In this document: positions 8,930 to 18,524 of the stretch, piece after piece
How the letters are laid out: each line of letters begins with the position of its first letter
Numbering within the stretch: the first letter of the stretch is position 1
Assembly (NCBI GenBank): GCA_963674685.2
Contig: CAXXWT010000007.1
Span: 310,001 to 374,000, forward strand
Direction: 5' to 3'
From: G963674685 sp963674685
GTDB lineage: Bacteria; Lernaellota; Lernaellaia; JACKCT01
Length of the DNA: 64,000 nucleotides
Notes under the pieces: model-generated
Database searches by the model: none
The model's input: the letters and a program-made list of their open reading frames with translations, nothing else
What the model was told of the DNA's origin: nothing
Program-made: the position numbers and the translations under genes

Positions 8930-9139
8930 TTACGCTTCCGACTTTTCCATTTCTCTGAGCGTGGTTAAATCCGAAAAATCCATTTTAACCTGCCCAAGCA
9001 GTGAACGAAGTTTCTTGATTTTTTCCCGACGGACATATTCCTCAAGCGCCATAGTCACGGCGGCCGTTTTTGTTTTGGCTTTCGACAACGCCAAGACCTG
9101 TCGGACGAGTTTGTCATCTAATTTGATCGTCGTTTTCAT
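8930..9139 (-). CDS. Orphan VapB-like antitoxin (ribbon-helix-helix)
   Basis: A 69-residue protein beginning MKTTIKLDDKLVRQVLALSK and continuing KTKTAAVTMALEEYVRREKIKKL. This is the standard type II VapB antitoxin signature: a short DNA-binding strand, two helices, then a charged toxin-binding tail. A second ATG directly upstream (9140-9142) could also be used. No VapC/PIN toxin follows downstream on this strand, because 8333-8929 holds only repeats. It is therefore an orphan, either a remnant of a lost pair or a solo regulator. Repeats on both sides suggest the locus has been rearranged. Confidence 0.75.
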   Translation of the reverse strand: MKTTIKLDDKLVRQVLALSKAKTKTAAVTMALEEYVRREKIKKLRSLLGQVKMDFSDLTTLREMEKSEA

Positions 9140-9190
9140 CATGAATCCATATATCATCATCAGACTTCGACAAACCTTAAAACACGCAAC

Positions 9191-9548
9191 CTGCCGATTG
9201 AATATTCGAATGGGTGTCCCCAAATACCCTTTTTGCCTAACGCAATTCCACTTTTTCCAGCGGGTCGACGGGGGGCGCGGGGGGTGAACCCTGCGGGATG
9301 CCGCTGCGCTGGAGGTATTCGGCAAAACCCTGAAATATTTTGGGACATCCAACCTCGACGAATGTCCTTAAACGAACAGGTTTCGGGAAAACCAAAAAAC
9401 ACTCGACCTGCGATTGAATACCCGAATGGGTGTCCCCAAATATCCTTTTCGCCTATCGCAGTTCCACTTTTTCCAGCGGGTCGACGGGGGGCGCTGGGGG
9501 TGAACCCTGCGGGATGCCGCTGCGCTGGAGGTATTCGGCGAAGCCCTG
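9191..9548. repeat. 216-bp-period tandem duplication of the end of the SGNH gene
   Basis: The block 9191-9332 recurs at about 9407-9548 with few differences (for example TGGGTGTCCC at 9211 and 9427). Read on the minus strand, the outer copy encodes the same last ~29 residues as the SGNH hydrolase (QGFAEYLQRSGIPQG through EKVELR, then stop). It is a severed duplicate of the gene's 3' end plus ~50 bp of downstream sequence. Otherwise 9140-9452 holds no gene. Confidence 0.85.
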
Positions 9549-10796
9549 CATAAGCGCGTTGTAGAAAAGATCGGCGAGGATTTCGCCGCCTTTGGGCGTA
9601 GGATGGATCAGGTCGCCGGAGGTCAGGCGCGGCTTCGCGTTGTACCACTTGGCCGCCGTGCCGGCGCCGCCCATGGCCTCGTACATGCACCAGTAGGCGA
9701 CCCCGGCCTGCTTCGCGGCTTTTCGCTGCTCGGCCACGATGGTGGGCAGAAGCGGCTGGCTGACCAGGTTCATCCCCTTTTTCGTCGCCGTATCCACGGG
9801 ACCCATCAAAAGAATCGACGCATTCGGCAGCGCTTTTTTCACGATTGAAATGACGTCCAGGTTCGCTTTGAGAAGCTGCGCCGGATTGGTGTTGAACCGC
9901 GCCTCGTTGGTTCCGAAAGCCAGGATCACGAGGTTCGGATTGCGGTGCCTGAGCTGATTTATCCAGCAGTTTTTGTCCACGGATTGATAAGCCGCGATGC
10001 CGATGCCGTTGACGCCCAGGCTGTCGTACACCACGCCGGGAACGTCGCGCTCTAAGATCACGCCGTAAGCGCGGATGTCTTTCGCCATCGCACGCAGTTC
10101 CAGTTCGTGATTCCCGTCGGGAACTTTCACCTCGGCCCAGGCGTCTTTTTTCGCCGGCGCGGTCGTGTCGATGGCGCCCATGTTTTTGCCGTCCACCTCG
10201 ACTTCGATCATGCCGCCGGAAGGCTCCTTGGAAAATAAAATTTCAAATCGGGAAACTTCGCGTCCCACGACGCCGCGTTTATCCGTTCCGATTTCCGCTT
10301 TGGCTTTGGGCTTATAGGCCAAAGACACCGTGCCGCCGTAGCCGAATCTTCTGTCGGCGCTTTTTTCGTACAAGGCGTAGGCGATCCACGCCGAGCTGGG
10401 ATCGTGGACCAGGTCGAAGGGCCTGTACCAGGGCTGCGGGCGGCTGACATGCACGAAGCCGTGCCCGGCGTCGCCCCATTTTGTTTGCATCTTGCGCCGC
10501 ATGGGCCCGGAGATCAGATCCATCTCGATGATGGATGCGCCGTAATGCGCGATGCGCGTCACGGCCCCGGGCTGCCCGGTCGCCGTTCGGGCCAGCGCAG
10601 CGTAAAAGGCGTCCATCGAGCCCGCCGGATCCTCGATGGCGAGGGTTTTGGCGCCGCGCTCGGCTGCGAGTTTGCCCAAAATCGCACCGGCGCTTTGGGC
10701 GTCGGCTTTATCGACAAATCCCGGAGTCAAAAACAAAATCGCAGCCACAGCCGCGCATAAAATAATGCTTAAATTCCGGCTGGGATTCCAAAGCAT
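9453..10796 (-). CDS. SGNH/GDSL-family exported hydrolase or acyltransferase paired with MBOAT
   Basis: A 447-residue protein with a signal peptide or anchor (res ~8-33, ending ADAQ). SGNH blocks are present in modified form: block I HYGASIIEMD instead of GDS, block III FGTNEARF, and block V GDLIHPTPKGGE with the catalytic Asp/His. A beta-sandwich-like insert (~res 150-240) sits between blocks. It starts 20 bp after the MBOAT gene on the same strand behind a GGAAAGGA site, so the two form an operon. By analogy with AlgI/AlgJ and peptidoglycan PatA/PatB pairs, the MBOAT would move an acyl group across the membrane. The SGNH partner would then attach it to, or remove it from, a periplasmic polymer. 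The polymer here is unknown. Confidence 0.82.
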   Translation of the reverse strand: MLWNPSRNLSIILCAAVAAILFLTPGFVDKADAQSAGAILGKLAAERGAKTLAIEDPAGSMDAFYAALARTATGQPGAVTRIAHYGASIIEMDLISGPMRRKMQTKWGDAGHGFVHVSRPQPWYRPFDLVHDPSSAWIAYALYEKSADRRFGYGGTVSLAYKPKAKAEIGTDKRGVVGREVSRFEILFSKEPSGGMIEVEVDGKNMGAIDTTAPAKKDAWAEVKVPDGNHELELRAMAKDIRAYGVILERDVPGVVYDSLGVNGIGIAAYQSVDKNCWINQLRHRNPNLVILAFGTNEARFNTNPAQLLKANLDVISIVKKALPNASILLMGPVDTATKKGMNLVSQPLLPTIVAEQRKAAKQAGVAYWCMYEAMGGAGTAAKWYNAKPRLTSGDLIHPTPKGGEILADLFYNALMQGFAEYLQRSGIPQGSPPAPPVDPLEKVELR

Positions 10797-10816
10797 GGCT
10801 GATCCTTTCCAAAGTT

Positions 10817-12352
10817 TTAAAAACGCTGGTATTCGAACGAGGTCACTTCAAAACCCACGGCCTTGTAAATGACCCAGCCGCCCGCCGCGGCCGCCAGAAG
10901 CTGCACCGGGATGGGAAGACGCGCGAATCCCTCGCGAATGCGAAGATACCATTTCATCGGAAAATATGCACCGGCCATGGTCAGCGCGATCATTCCCATG
11001 AGGCCGAGCGACAGGTTGGAAACGCTGCCGAAAGCCGTGCTGAAATAGTCCCATTGGTCCGTCAGCCAGATCGAAGAATCGGCGCCGCCGCCAAGATCGA
11101 TGAAAAATTTCACCAACAGCACCGGCGGGAAAGCCAGCACGAAGGGCCACAGGCGGCTGATGAGGTTGAAGTAATTGCCCATGTCCGAGGAGCGGTACAT
11201 GGCCACGGCCCCGCTGAACAGGAGCATGTTAAAAGCCACGGTAAGCACGAATTTGATCTTGGATTCGCCGGGCTCGTATTCCGTCGGTCCGCCTTTGCCC
11301 TGGATGAGGTGCGTGAGGCTCATCCACACCGCGTAGTACACGCCGTGCAACATGTAATTCCAGTAAGGGCCGTGCCACAGGCCCATGAGAAACATGGTGA
11401 TCAAAAGGTTCCGGTGCATTTTCCATTTGGAGGAAACCCGGCTGCCGCCAAGAGGGATGAAGCAATAATCACGCAGCCACCGCGACAGCGTGATGTGCCA
11501 TTTGCGAAACAACGCGCGGACATTTCGGGCCTTGAGCGGGAAGATGAAGTTTTCGGGCAAATTCAGGCCGAACAGAGCCGCGATGCCGATAATCATGTCC
11601 ATGTAGCCGCTGAAATCGCAGTAGAGCTGCAAAAGCGAAGCCCAGAATGCGACCAGAACCTCCGTGGCGGAAAACATATACGGCAGGTCGAAAACGCGAT
11701 CCACGATATTGAGCTTGAGATACTCGGCGATGACCAGTTTTTTGACCAGGCCCGTGATGATGCGAAAGACCGCCATGCCGAACAAGGCTTTGGTCAAAAC
11801 CGGCTTTTGCGCCATCTGCGGAAAAAACTTTTCGCTCGGCACGATGGGTCCGGCCACGATGCGCGGGAAAAAAGCGATATAGAGCAGGTAGTCGACGAAT
11901 CGCTCGCAGGGCGGATTTTTCTTTCGGTAGACATCCACCACGTAGCTGATGGTCTGGAAAATGTAGAAGGAAATGCCCAAAGGGAACGGCACTTCGATAT
12001 CGAATCGATGCCATTGCGCGCCGAACTCGGCGGCGATATCCGCCGGGATATTCACCAGGAAGTTGATGTATTTGAAAATCACCAGCAACGTCAGGCTGTT
12101 GATAATACTTAGAGTTATCAGGAACTTACGTCGTTTTTGATCCTCGGCGGCGCCGATTTTGAGCCCCAGATGATAGTCGGCGAAGGACACGAAAAACAGC
12201 AGGATCAGATACCAGGGATTCGCCGCCGCATAAAAAACGTAGCTGGCCAGAACCAGAGCCAGCGTGCGGGCCGTGCGCCGCGAGCGCAGCAGCCAGTAAA
12301 CGGCCAGACTGATTGCGAGAAAGATGACGAATGGTTTTGAAGTGAATGTCAT
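10817..12352 (-). CDS. MBOAT-family membrane O-acyltransferase (AlgI/DltB-like)
   Basis: A 511-residue polytopic protein with about eleven hydrophobic segments. It contains the MBOAT signature around the conserved region WHITLSRWLRDYCFIPLGG and the catalytic-His phrase FLMGLWHGPYWNYMLHG. The start MTFTSKPFVIF matches the AlgI-type N-terminus. AlgI-family proteins take an acyl group from a cytoplasmic donor and present it to an extracytoplasmic acceptor or partner. The adjacent SGNH gene is the expected partner. No alginate or cellulose genes are nearby, so the acceptor polymer stays open. Confidence 0.92.
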   Translation of the reverse strand: MTFTSKPFVIFLAISLAVYWLLRSRRTARTLALVLASYVFYAAANPWYLILLFFVSFADYHLGLKIGAAEDQKRRKFLITLSIINSLTLLVIFKYINFLVNIPADIAAEFGAQWHRFDIEVPFPLGISFYIFQTISYVVDVYRKKNPPCERFVDYLLYIAFFPRIVAGPIVPSEKFFPQMAQKPVLTKALFGMAVFRIITGLVKKLVIAEYLKLNIVDRVFDLPYMFSATEVLVAFWASLLQLYCDFSGYMDMIIGIAALFGLNLPENFIFPLKARNVRALFRKWHITLSRWLRDYCFIPLGGSRVSSKWKMHRNLLITMFLMGLWHGPYWNYMLHGVYYAVWMSLTHLIQGKGGPTEYEPGESKIKFVLTVAFNMLLFSGAVAMYRSSDMGNYFNLISRLWPFVLAFPPVLLVKFFIDLGGGADSSIWLTDQWDYFSTAFGSVSNLSLGLMGMIALTMAGAYFPMKWYLRIREGFARLPIPVQLLAAAAGGWVIYKAVGFEVTSFEYQRF

Positions 12353-12523
12353 TTAAAATAACCCACCGGCAAAAATCGGCAGAAAATATCATAGCATTTA
12401 TGCCCTAGCAAGGCGCGCCGGCCAATGCGACACACCGCCAATTGCCATAATGCGGACATATTTCATTTAAGCGCCGTCGTGGCTAATATGTCGGACGACT
12501 TGAGACATTCATTGGAGAGCGAC

Positions 12524-13909
12524 GTGAAAAATATATCAACTCCCGTGAGACTGGCCCTGATCGGCGCCGGGGCGCGCGGCGAACTCAACCTGGCGACGCT
12601 GGTAAAAAAACATCCCGACCTCATGAAAATCACCGCCGTAGCCGAGATGGACGATCTTCGGCGCGAATTGTTCTGCAAAAAATTCGGCATCGAAAAACAA
12701 AACGCCTTTCGCGACTGGCGGGAGCTTTTCGAAAAACCGGGCGCGGCCGACGCCGTGGTCAACGCCTTGCCCTGCCGGATGCATTACGAATCGAGCCTCG
12801 CCGCCCTGAAAAGCGGCTGCCACGTTTTTCTGGAAAAACCCATGGCCCTCGATCCGGCGCAGGCGGTCCACCTGGCGCGCACCGCCGAGAAAAACGACCT
12901 GCTTTTATTCGTCTCCCTGCAAAGCCGCTACAACGACATCTATACGCGTATGCGCCGCGAGTTCGACGCAGGGAAGATCGGCCGCCTGATGAACATCGAC
13001 TGCGCGGAGAACGTGGGATACTGGCATTTTATCATGAGTTACGTGCGCGGCATTCATCACCGCGCCGACCTGTCCCACTCCTTCGTCATGGCCAAGGGCG
13101 TGCATGACCTGGACCTGGTCTCGTGGTTTGCCGGAGCCGACGCAAAGCGCGTGGCTTCTTTCGGCGGCCTGGGGTTTTTCAACGCCGAAAACGCCCCCGA
13201 AGGCGCGCCGGAGCGCTGCACCGACGGATGCCCCGTCGGCGACGCGTGCGAATTTTCCGCGATCAAACAGTTCGTCAAGCCGGGCATGCCCGATATCCCC
13301 CTTGCCATGTTTTCGGGAATGTCGGCCCGCGCAATCTTCGACGTGGCGATGAATCCGCGCTTCCGCACGCTGGCCTCGGTCATCGCGCGGGATATCGGTA
13401 AGGAAAACGTGATGCGCCTGTTGCGTGAAACCGAACACGGCAAATGCGTTTTTCGCGCCGACAACGACGTGGTGGACCATCAGACCGTGAGCATCGAGTT
13501 TGAAAACGGCGTGGTCGCGTCCTTTCAGATATCGGCCTTCAGCCTGATCTGGGAAAGGACTTTGAACCTGCACGGAACGAAAGGCGAAATCCGCTCCGCC
13601 GATTTTACCGGCCGGCTCGAAACGCGCACTTACAATCCGGGCCGCGTCGACCGGCGGCGCGTTCGCTATCACGGCATCATTCACGGCGGCGGCGACGAGA
13701 TGATCCTGGTGGATTTTGCGCAAGCTTTGCGGGACGGGCGAAAAGACGAGAGCCTGGCCGGCGCCCGCAGCGCGTTGGAAAGCCATTTCATCTGCTTTGC
13801 CGCGGAAGAAGCCCGAAAGAAAAACAAGGTCGTGGACATGGATAAGTTCCGCCGGGCGGCGGAAAAAGACGCCGATGCCTTGGATTCAAATGAATTCCCA
13901 GTATTCTAA
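12524..13909 (+). CDS. Gfo/Idh/MocA-family NAD(P)-dependent oxidoreductase
   Basis: The start is taken as the GTG at 12524, 4 nt after GGAGAG, giving VKNISTPVRLALIGAGARG; an ATG at 12488 is the alternative. The 461-residue protein has the N-terminal Rossmann motif GAGARG, the family EKP motif (HVFLEKPMAL) and a C-terminal GFO/IDH domain with the HDLDLVSWFAG motif. A Cys cluster (CTDGCPVGDACEF) could bind metal and is found in a subset of the family. These enzymes oxidise or reduce sugars and related polyols. It is divergent from the MBOAT gene; a sugar-related role in envelope chemistry is possible but unproven. Confidence 0.88.
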   Translation: MKNISTPVRLALIGAGARGELNLATLVKKHPDLMKITAVAEMDDLRRELFCKKFGIEKQNAFRDWRELFEKPGAADAVVNALPCRMHYESSLAALKSGCHVFLEKPMALDPAQAVHLARTAEKNDLLLFVSLQSRYNDIYTRMRREFDAGKIGRLMNIDCAENVGYWHFIMSYVRGIHHRADLSHSFVMAKGVHDLDLVSWFAGADAKRVASFGGLGFFNAENAPEGAPERCTDGCPVGDACEFSAIKQFVKPGMPDIPLAMFSGMSARAIFDVAMNPRFRTLASVIARDIGKENVMRLLRETEHGKCVFRADNDVVDHQTVSIEFENGVVASFQISAFSLIWERTLNLHGTKGEIRSADFTGRLETRTYNPGRVDRRRVRYHGIIHGGGDEMILVDFAQALRDGRKDESLAGARSALESHFICFAAEEARKKNKVVDMDKFRRAAEKDADALDSNEFPVF

Positions 13910-14083
13910 AATATAGCATTAAGTATTTATCGAATCGAAAAACGAATCACACTGGAACGCCATTCTGAACAGCGTTGTGGGCAGCAGAGGTTCCCAAAAC
14001 ATTTTATCTTCCAATCCCGAGGCCGATCATCATGGACATTATCCGTTAAGCCGGTCGCCTCAGTCTTTTATCGTCGCGTCGTT

Positions 14084-17000
14084 TCAGCGATTCGTTTCCT
14101 TTTTAAATTTTTCGAATTCTTCACAAAGAAACTCGAAGCCGGACTTCGAGGTCTCCATGTCATTCGCCTTGGAAGCTTTTTCTATTTCAGCGGCGTGTTT
14201 TTGCATACCCGGCGCGCAGATATTGCCCGCGGCGCCCTTGATGGTATGAGCGGCGAATCGAACCTGCTTCAAGTCGCCTGCGTCCAGGGCCTGCTTTATA
14301 GCGTCGATCTGATTCGGAACATCTTCGACAAAGTACCCGACCAGGGTGTCGACCATCTCTTCGTCGCCGGAGAGTTTTTCCACCATGTCCTGCCTGTCGA
14401 ATACCGCGATATCGCTTATTTCGGTTTTGTCTTTGGATTTATCCGTATCGGCGATTTCACCTAGGGCGGTTTCGCTGATCAATTCATCCGGCTCGTCGCT
14501 TTGTTTCAGGATCTTCTCCAGCGCCCTTTCAATGGCCGCCTGCAATTCCTTCGGCTTGACCGGTTTCGTGATGTAATCGTCCATGCCGGCCGCGAGGCAT
14601 TTTTCCCTGTCTCCCTTCAAAGCGCCGGCGGTCAGGGCGATGACGGGAACATCGTGCCTGATGACCCCGGAGGATTTGTCGCGTATCCTTGCGGTGGCTT
14701 CATATCCGTCCATCTCCGGCATGTGGCAATCCATCAGCACCAGGTCGTAGGCGGTTTCTTCCAGGGCTTTGACCGCTTCAGCGCCGTTGTTGGCCACATC
14801 GGCTTGATACCCCAGGTTTTTCAATATCGAAGTGGCGACTTTCTGATTGATGAGATTGTCCTCGGCCAGAAGAAGCCGCACGCGACGTTTTTTCGCTTCA
14901 CTGACGCTATGCCGCGTAACGATGGGCGCTCCGGGCTTCGATCTGTGCGCCTGATCTTTGTTGAGAACCGTCATCAATGCATCATGCAGATGTGAATGCT
15001 TGATGGGTTTCGTCAGGTAGGCGCTGAATCCTATGTCTTTCATCCGCGCGGCGTCGCCCCGATTTCCCATGGAGGTCAGCATGACCAGAATCGGGATGTC
15101 TTTCAGTTCCGGATCATTCTTTATTTTCTCCCCGAGGGCGTCTCCGTTCATTCCGGGCATGAGCAAATCCAGAATGCCCAGATTGTAAGGATCGCCTTCG
15201 GCTTGGCCCAGTTTCAATTTTCGCAAGGCGGCTTCTCCGCCGGCCGCCTCTTCGTAACGGCATCCCCAGCGTTCGAGGGTGTGCCGCAAAACTCGACGGA
15301 CATTTTCGTTGTCGTCGACAACCAGAACTCTTTTATTCTTCAGATCCTCGATGATTTCGGTCAAAGGCTCTTTGGTGTCCTGTTGTTTCTCAAAAACCGC
15401 GGAGAATGAGAAATCCGAGCCTTGGCCCGGTTCGCTCACGAGGCCGATTTCTCCGCCCATCAACTCGGCCAGTTTTCTTGATATCGAAAGGCCGAGACCG
15501 GTTCCGCCGAATTTTCTTGTTGTGGAGCCGTCGGCCTGCGTGAAGGGCTCGAAGAGAATCTTCTGACGGTCGCTTTGAATGCCGATGCCCGTGTCCTTGA
15601 CGGTGAAACGAAGAGTGGAGTTTTCTTCTTTGTCCTCGATTAACGAAACGCTGACGGCCACTTCCCCTTTTTTCGTGAATTTTACGGCGTTGCCGACCAG
15701 ATTGATCAGTATCTGTCTCAATCTTCCCGGATCGCCCCGCAACAGAGAAGGAACCTCCGGCTTGACCTCGGCGACAAACTCCAGTCCCTTTTCGTGCGCT
15801 TTGATCGCCAGCAGCTCCCCGATATCCTCCATGGTGGTGCGCAGGTCGAAATCGATGGTTTCCAAATCCAGCTTGCCGGCTTCGATTTTGGAAAAATCCA
15901 GAATGTCGTTGATGATCGTCAGCAACGCTTCGCCGCTACGGCGGATTGTATTGGCGAAATCCTTTTGCTCCGCCGTGAGTTGCGTATCCAGAAGCAGGCT
16001 GGTCATGCCGATGACGCCGTTCATGGGCGTGCGTATCTCGTGACTCATGTTGGCCAGAAAGTCCGATTTGGCCGCGCTGGCCGCCTCGGCCTGCTTCGCC
16101 ATCTCATTGGCAATTTTGGTTTGCTTGCGAAGCTCGACATTGGCTTTTTCCGTTTCCTCCTTGGCCGCCATCAGTTTCTTTTCCGCTTCCTTGATGTCGG
16201 TGATATCGACAAAGGCCTCCAGAAGCATGTCCTCTCCGTCGAGTTCGATGGGAATAACCGATTTGAATACGGGAATTTTTTCTCCATTCGGCCCCAATGC
16301 CATTCTTTCGGCTCGATCGATATTTTGTCCGAGATCTATGACGGGGCATTTGCCTTTGTCCGTGCAGAAAATCGTGTGATGGCACTCCAGACCAATCAGT
16401 TCCTTGGCCGGCCTGCCAAAAATTTCCAGTGCAGCATCATTAACCCTTTGTATGACTTGATTTCGATCAAGAATCACGATGCCGAAGGGCATCCCCTCAA
16501 GGATGGTTTCCATGGTCTTTAAGGCGCTGTTGAGTTTCTCTTCTGCCTGTTTTCTTTCCGAGATATCCCGCACGATTCCGATGGAATGCCATTGATCGCC
16601 CATCTGGTGCGCCGATAAAGACAACTCCACCTGTATCTCGACGCCGTCTTTGCGACTGGCCGGAAGTTCCAGGGTTTTGCCCACGGCGGCGCCTTCGCCG
16701 GTGCCGTGAAATTTGGAGAAAGCTTCACGGTGACTCGGGCGCATGGAATCCGGCGCAATGCGGTTGTGAAGATTTTCCCCGATAATTTCTTCCGCGGAAT
16801 ATCCGAAAATCTTTTCCGCCGCCGGATTCCAGAGCGAAACGTCGCCGTTGCCGTCCATCATGATGATCGCATCGTGCGCGGCATCGGATATGACGCGGAA
16901 CCGCTCCTCGCTTTCGCGAAGTTTTTTATCTTCTTCCTTGCGGTCGGAGATGTCTCTGACGACGGCCTGGATGACTTTTTTCCCGTCCAGTTCCATGGCG

Positions 17001-18331
17001 TTGAGTAGAACTTCCGCTGGAAAATCCTCGCCGCTTAATCTTTTATGTATCCAGTCGAACCGATTACTGCCCTTTTTCATGGCGTCAGCAATGCGCTTGT
17101 TCGCCAGCATCATGGAATCCGTTCCGTCGGGTTGCAGAGGCGGAGAAAGATCGGAAGGGTGTTTTGAGCAAAACTCTTCTTTGGTCGGGCAATTGAAGAT
17201 GTTTAAAGTGGCGTCATTGCAGTCAAAAAACCCCGTTTCATCCAAAAGCATAACGGCGTCGCTGGTCGTGTGGTATAAAGTCCGAAATTTCGTTTCTGAG
17301 CGGCGAAGCCGCTCTTCGGTGAGTTTTCTTTCCGTGATATCCGAGTCAACTCCTCGATAGCCCAAAAGAGTTCCAACCTCGTTCAAAATCGGCACGCCAT
17401 TTGTCAGAAAACAAACTTCCCTGCCGTCTTTGCGGATATTCCAATTTTCCAGTTTTTCGATTCTATGTCGGTTTTCGATAATTTTCTGGAATTTACCGAG
17501 GATGTGTTGGGCCTCATCCGGAGTCATGAAGTCAAAGGGAGTTTTCCCCAGCAGTTCCTCCGGTTTATATCCAAGGGCTTTTTCCACTTTGCCGTCAACA
17601 TATGTGTAGCGGACTTCGGCATCGACTTCCCATGTCCAATCCGACATGCTGTTGACAATCCCCTGCAATCGTTCCCGGTTTTGAAGCAGTTCCTTTTCCG
17701 CCGCGTAGCGCTCCGAAATATCGCGGGTAACACCCAATATCTCGACAGGATTTCCCATCCCGTCGCGTAAAAATTTCGCCGTAACCTCCGTCATCACGGT
17801 GCTGCCGTCGATTCGGAGTTGTTCCAGTTCCATTGTTACCGCCCGGTCAGGATCGGTTTGCGGATCGAAATCCCTGGTCATTTCCTCCATGATCGCCTTG
17901 GTGGCCTTCTCAAATGATTCGGGAGTCAGAGTTTCTTCCAGGGAAAGCTTCATGGCTTCTTCAGGAGTGCAGCCGCGCAGCCACTGCACGGAGGGACTCA
18001 TGTATGTAATCTCCAGACTCATATTCATGGTCCAGATGACATCGCTGACATTGTCGGCGAGCAGGCGATAGCGTTTTTCACTTTTATCAACTTCATCCGA
18101 CTTGGCGCGTATGGTTTCTTTAAGCTGGTCGCTCTGCATTTCCAAGGCTTCATGGCATTTGCAGCAATTGGCGATGAATTTGTTTAACGCCGCTTCGAGT
18201 TCGCCAAGTTCGCCGTCGCTGATCTGCTCCAACGGGCTGGGAATTTCATGCTCTTTGGTGGAAGCAAAAAGTTCGGTGATTTGCCGAAGCCGCCTGGAGA
18301 TGCTTTCGGGAAGCTCTGTTGATTTCGCCAC
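14084..18331 (-). CDS. BarA-like hybrid histidine kinase: five PAS, HisKA, HATPase, two REC, Hpt
   Basis: The GTG start follows GGGAGA by 6 nt. In order across 1415 residues: an N-terminal helical segment with CCKCH (res ~55), then PAS1-5 starting near res 87, 221, 346, 476 and 607. A coiled coil (~715-755) and HisKA (NMSHEIRTPMNG, phospho-His764) follow, then HATPase (VKDTGIGI, GTGLGLSI). After these come REC1 (phospho-Asp1055, GILDLLMPGMNG), REC2 (phospho-Asp1201, LMDCHMPEMDG) and Hpt (AHTIKGAAGN, His1362). There is no clear membrane helix, so it is probably cytoplasmic and reads a soluble or redox cue through its PAS domains. It is a complete intramolecular phosphorelay with no dedicated output regulator beside it. 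Confidence 0.93.
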   Translation of the reverse strand: MAKSTELPESISRRLRQITELFASTKEHEIPSPLEQISDGELGELEAALNKFIANCCKCHEALEMQSDQLKETIRAKSDEVDKSEKRYRLLADNVSDVIWTMNMSLEITYMSPSVQWLRGCTPEEAMKLSLEETLTPESFEKATKAIMEEMTRDFDPQTDPDRAVTMELEQLRIDGSTVMTEVTAKFLRDGMGNPVEILGVTRDISERYAAEKELLQNRERLQGIVNSMSDWTWEVDAEVRYTYVDGKVEKALGYKPEELLGKTPFDFMTPDEAQHILGKFQKIIENRHRIEKLENWNIRKDGREVCFLTNGVPILNEVGTLLGYRGVDSDITERKLTEERLRRSETKFRTLYHTTSDAVMLLDETGFFDCNDATLNIFNCPTKEEFCSKHPSDLSPPLQPDGTDSMMLANKRIADAMKKGSNRFDWIHKRLSGEDFPAEVLLNAMELDGKKVIQAVVRDISDRKEEDKKLRESEERFRVISDAAHDAIIMMDGNGDVSLWNPAAEKIFGYSAEEIIGENLHNRIAPDSMRPSHREAFSKFHGTGEGAAVGKTLELPASRKDGVEIQVELSLSAHQMGDQWHSIGIVRDISERKQAEEKLNSALKTMETILEGMPFGIVILDRNQVIQRVNDAALEIFGRPAKELIGLECHHTIFCTDKGKCPVIDLGQNIDRAERMALGPNGEKIPVFKSVIPIELDGEDMLLEAFVDITDIKEAEKKLMAAKEETEKANVELRKQTKIANEMAKQAEAASAAKSDFLANMSHEIRTPMNGVIGMTSLLLDTQLTAEQKDFANTIRRSGEALLTIINDILDFSKIEAGKLDLETIDFDLRTTMEDIGELLAIKAHEKGLEFVAEVKPEVPSLLRGDPGRLRQILINLVGNAVKFTKKGEVAVSVSLIEDKEENSTLRFTVKDTGIGIQSDRQKILFEPFTQADGSTTRKFGGTGLGLSISRKLAELMGGEIGLVSEPGQGSDFSFSAVFEKQQDTKEPLTEIIEDLKNKRVLVVDDNENVRRVLRHTLERWGCRYEEAAGGEAALRKLKLGQAEGDPYNLGILDLLMPGMNGDALGEKIKNDPELKDIPILVMLTSMGNRGDAARMKDIGFSAYLTKPIKHSHLHDALMTVLNKDQAHRSKPGAPIVTRHSVSEAKKRRVRLLLAEDNLINQKVATSILKNLGYQADVANNGAEAVKALEETAYDLVLMDCHMPEMDGYEATARIRDKSSGVIRHDVPVIALTAGALKGDREKCLAAGMDDYITKPVKPKELQAAIERALEKILKQSDEPDELISETALGEIADTDKSKDKTEISDIAVFDRQDMVEKLSGDEEMVDTLVGYFVEDVPNQIDAIKQALDAGDLKQVRFAAHTIKGAAGNICAPGMQKHAAEIEKASKANDMETSKSGFEFLCEEFEKFKKETNR

Positions 18332-18524
18332 GCTTATCTCCCTTGGAAAAACAGGATATTATCAATTGATGACTTAAGTTCCGGTGGCCGGAAAAACCCC
18401 TGAAAGAACCACTATATTACATTTCAGCAAAGTTTTTGCAGAAAAAAGCACCAATTTATTATCGACGCAAATTCATTTGAACTTAAGGCGAGGTTTATAA
18501 ATTCCCGGTTTTTTTATTGTGGAA

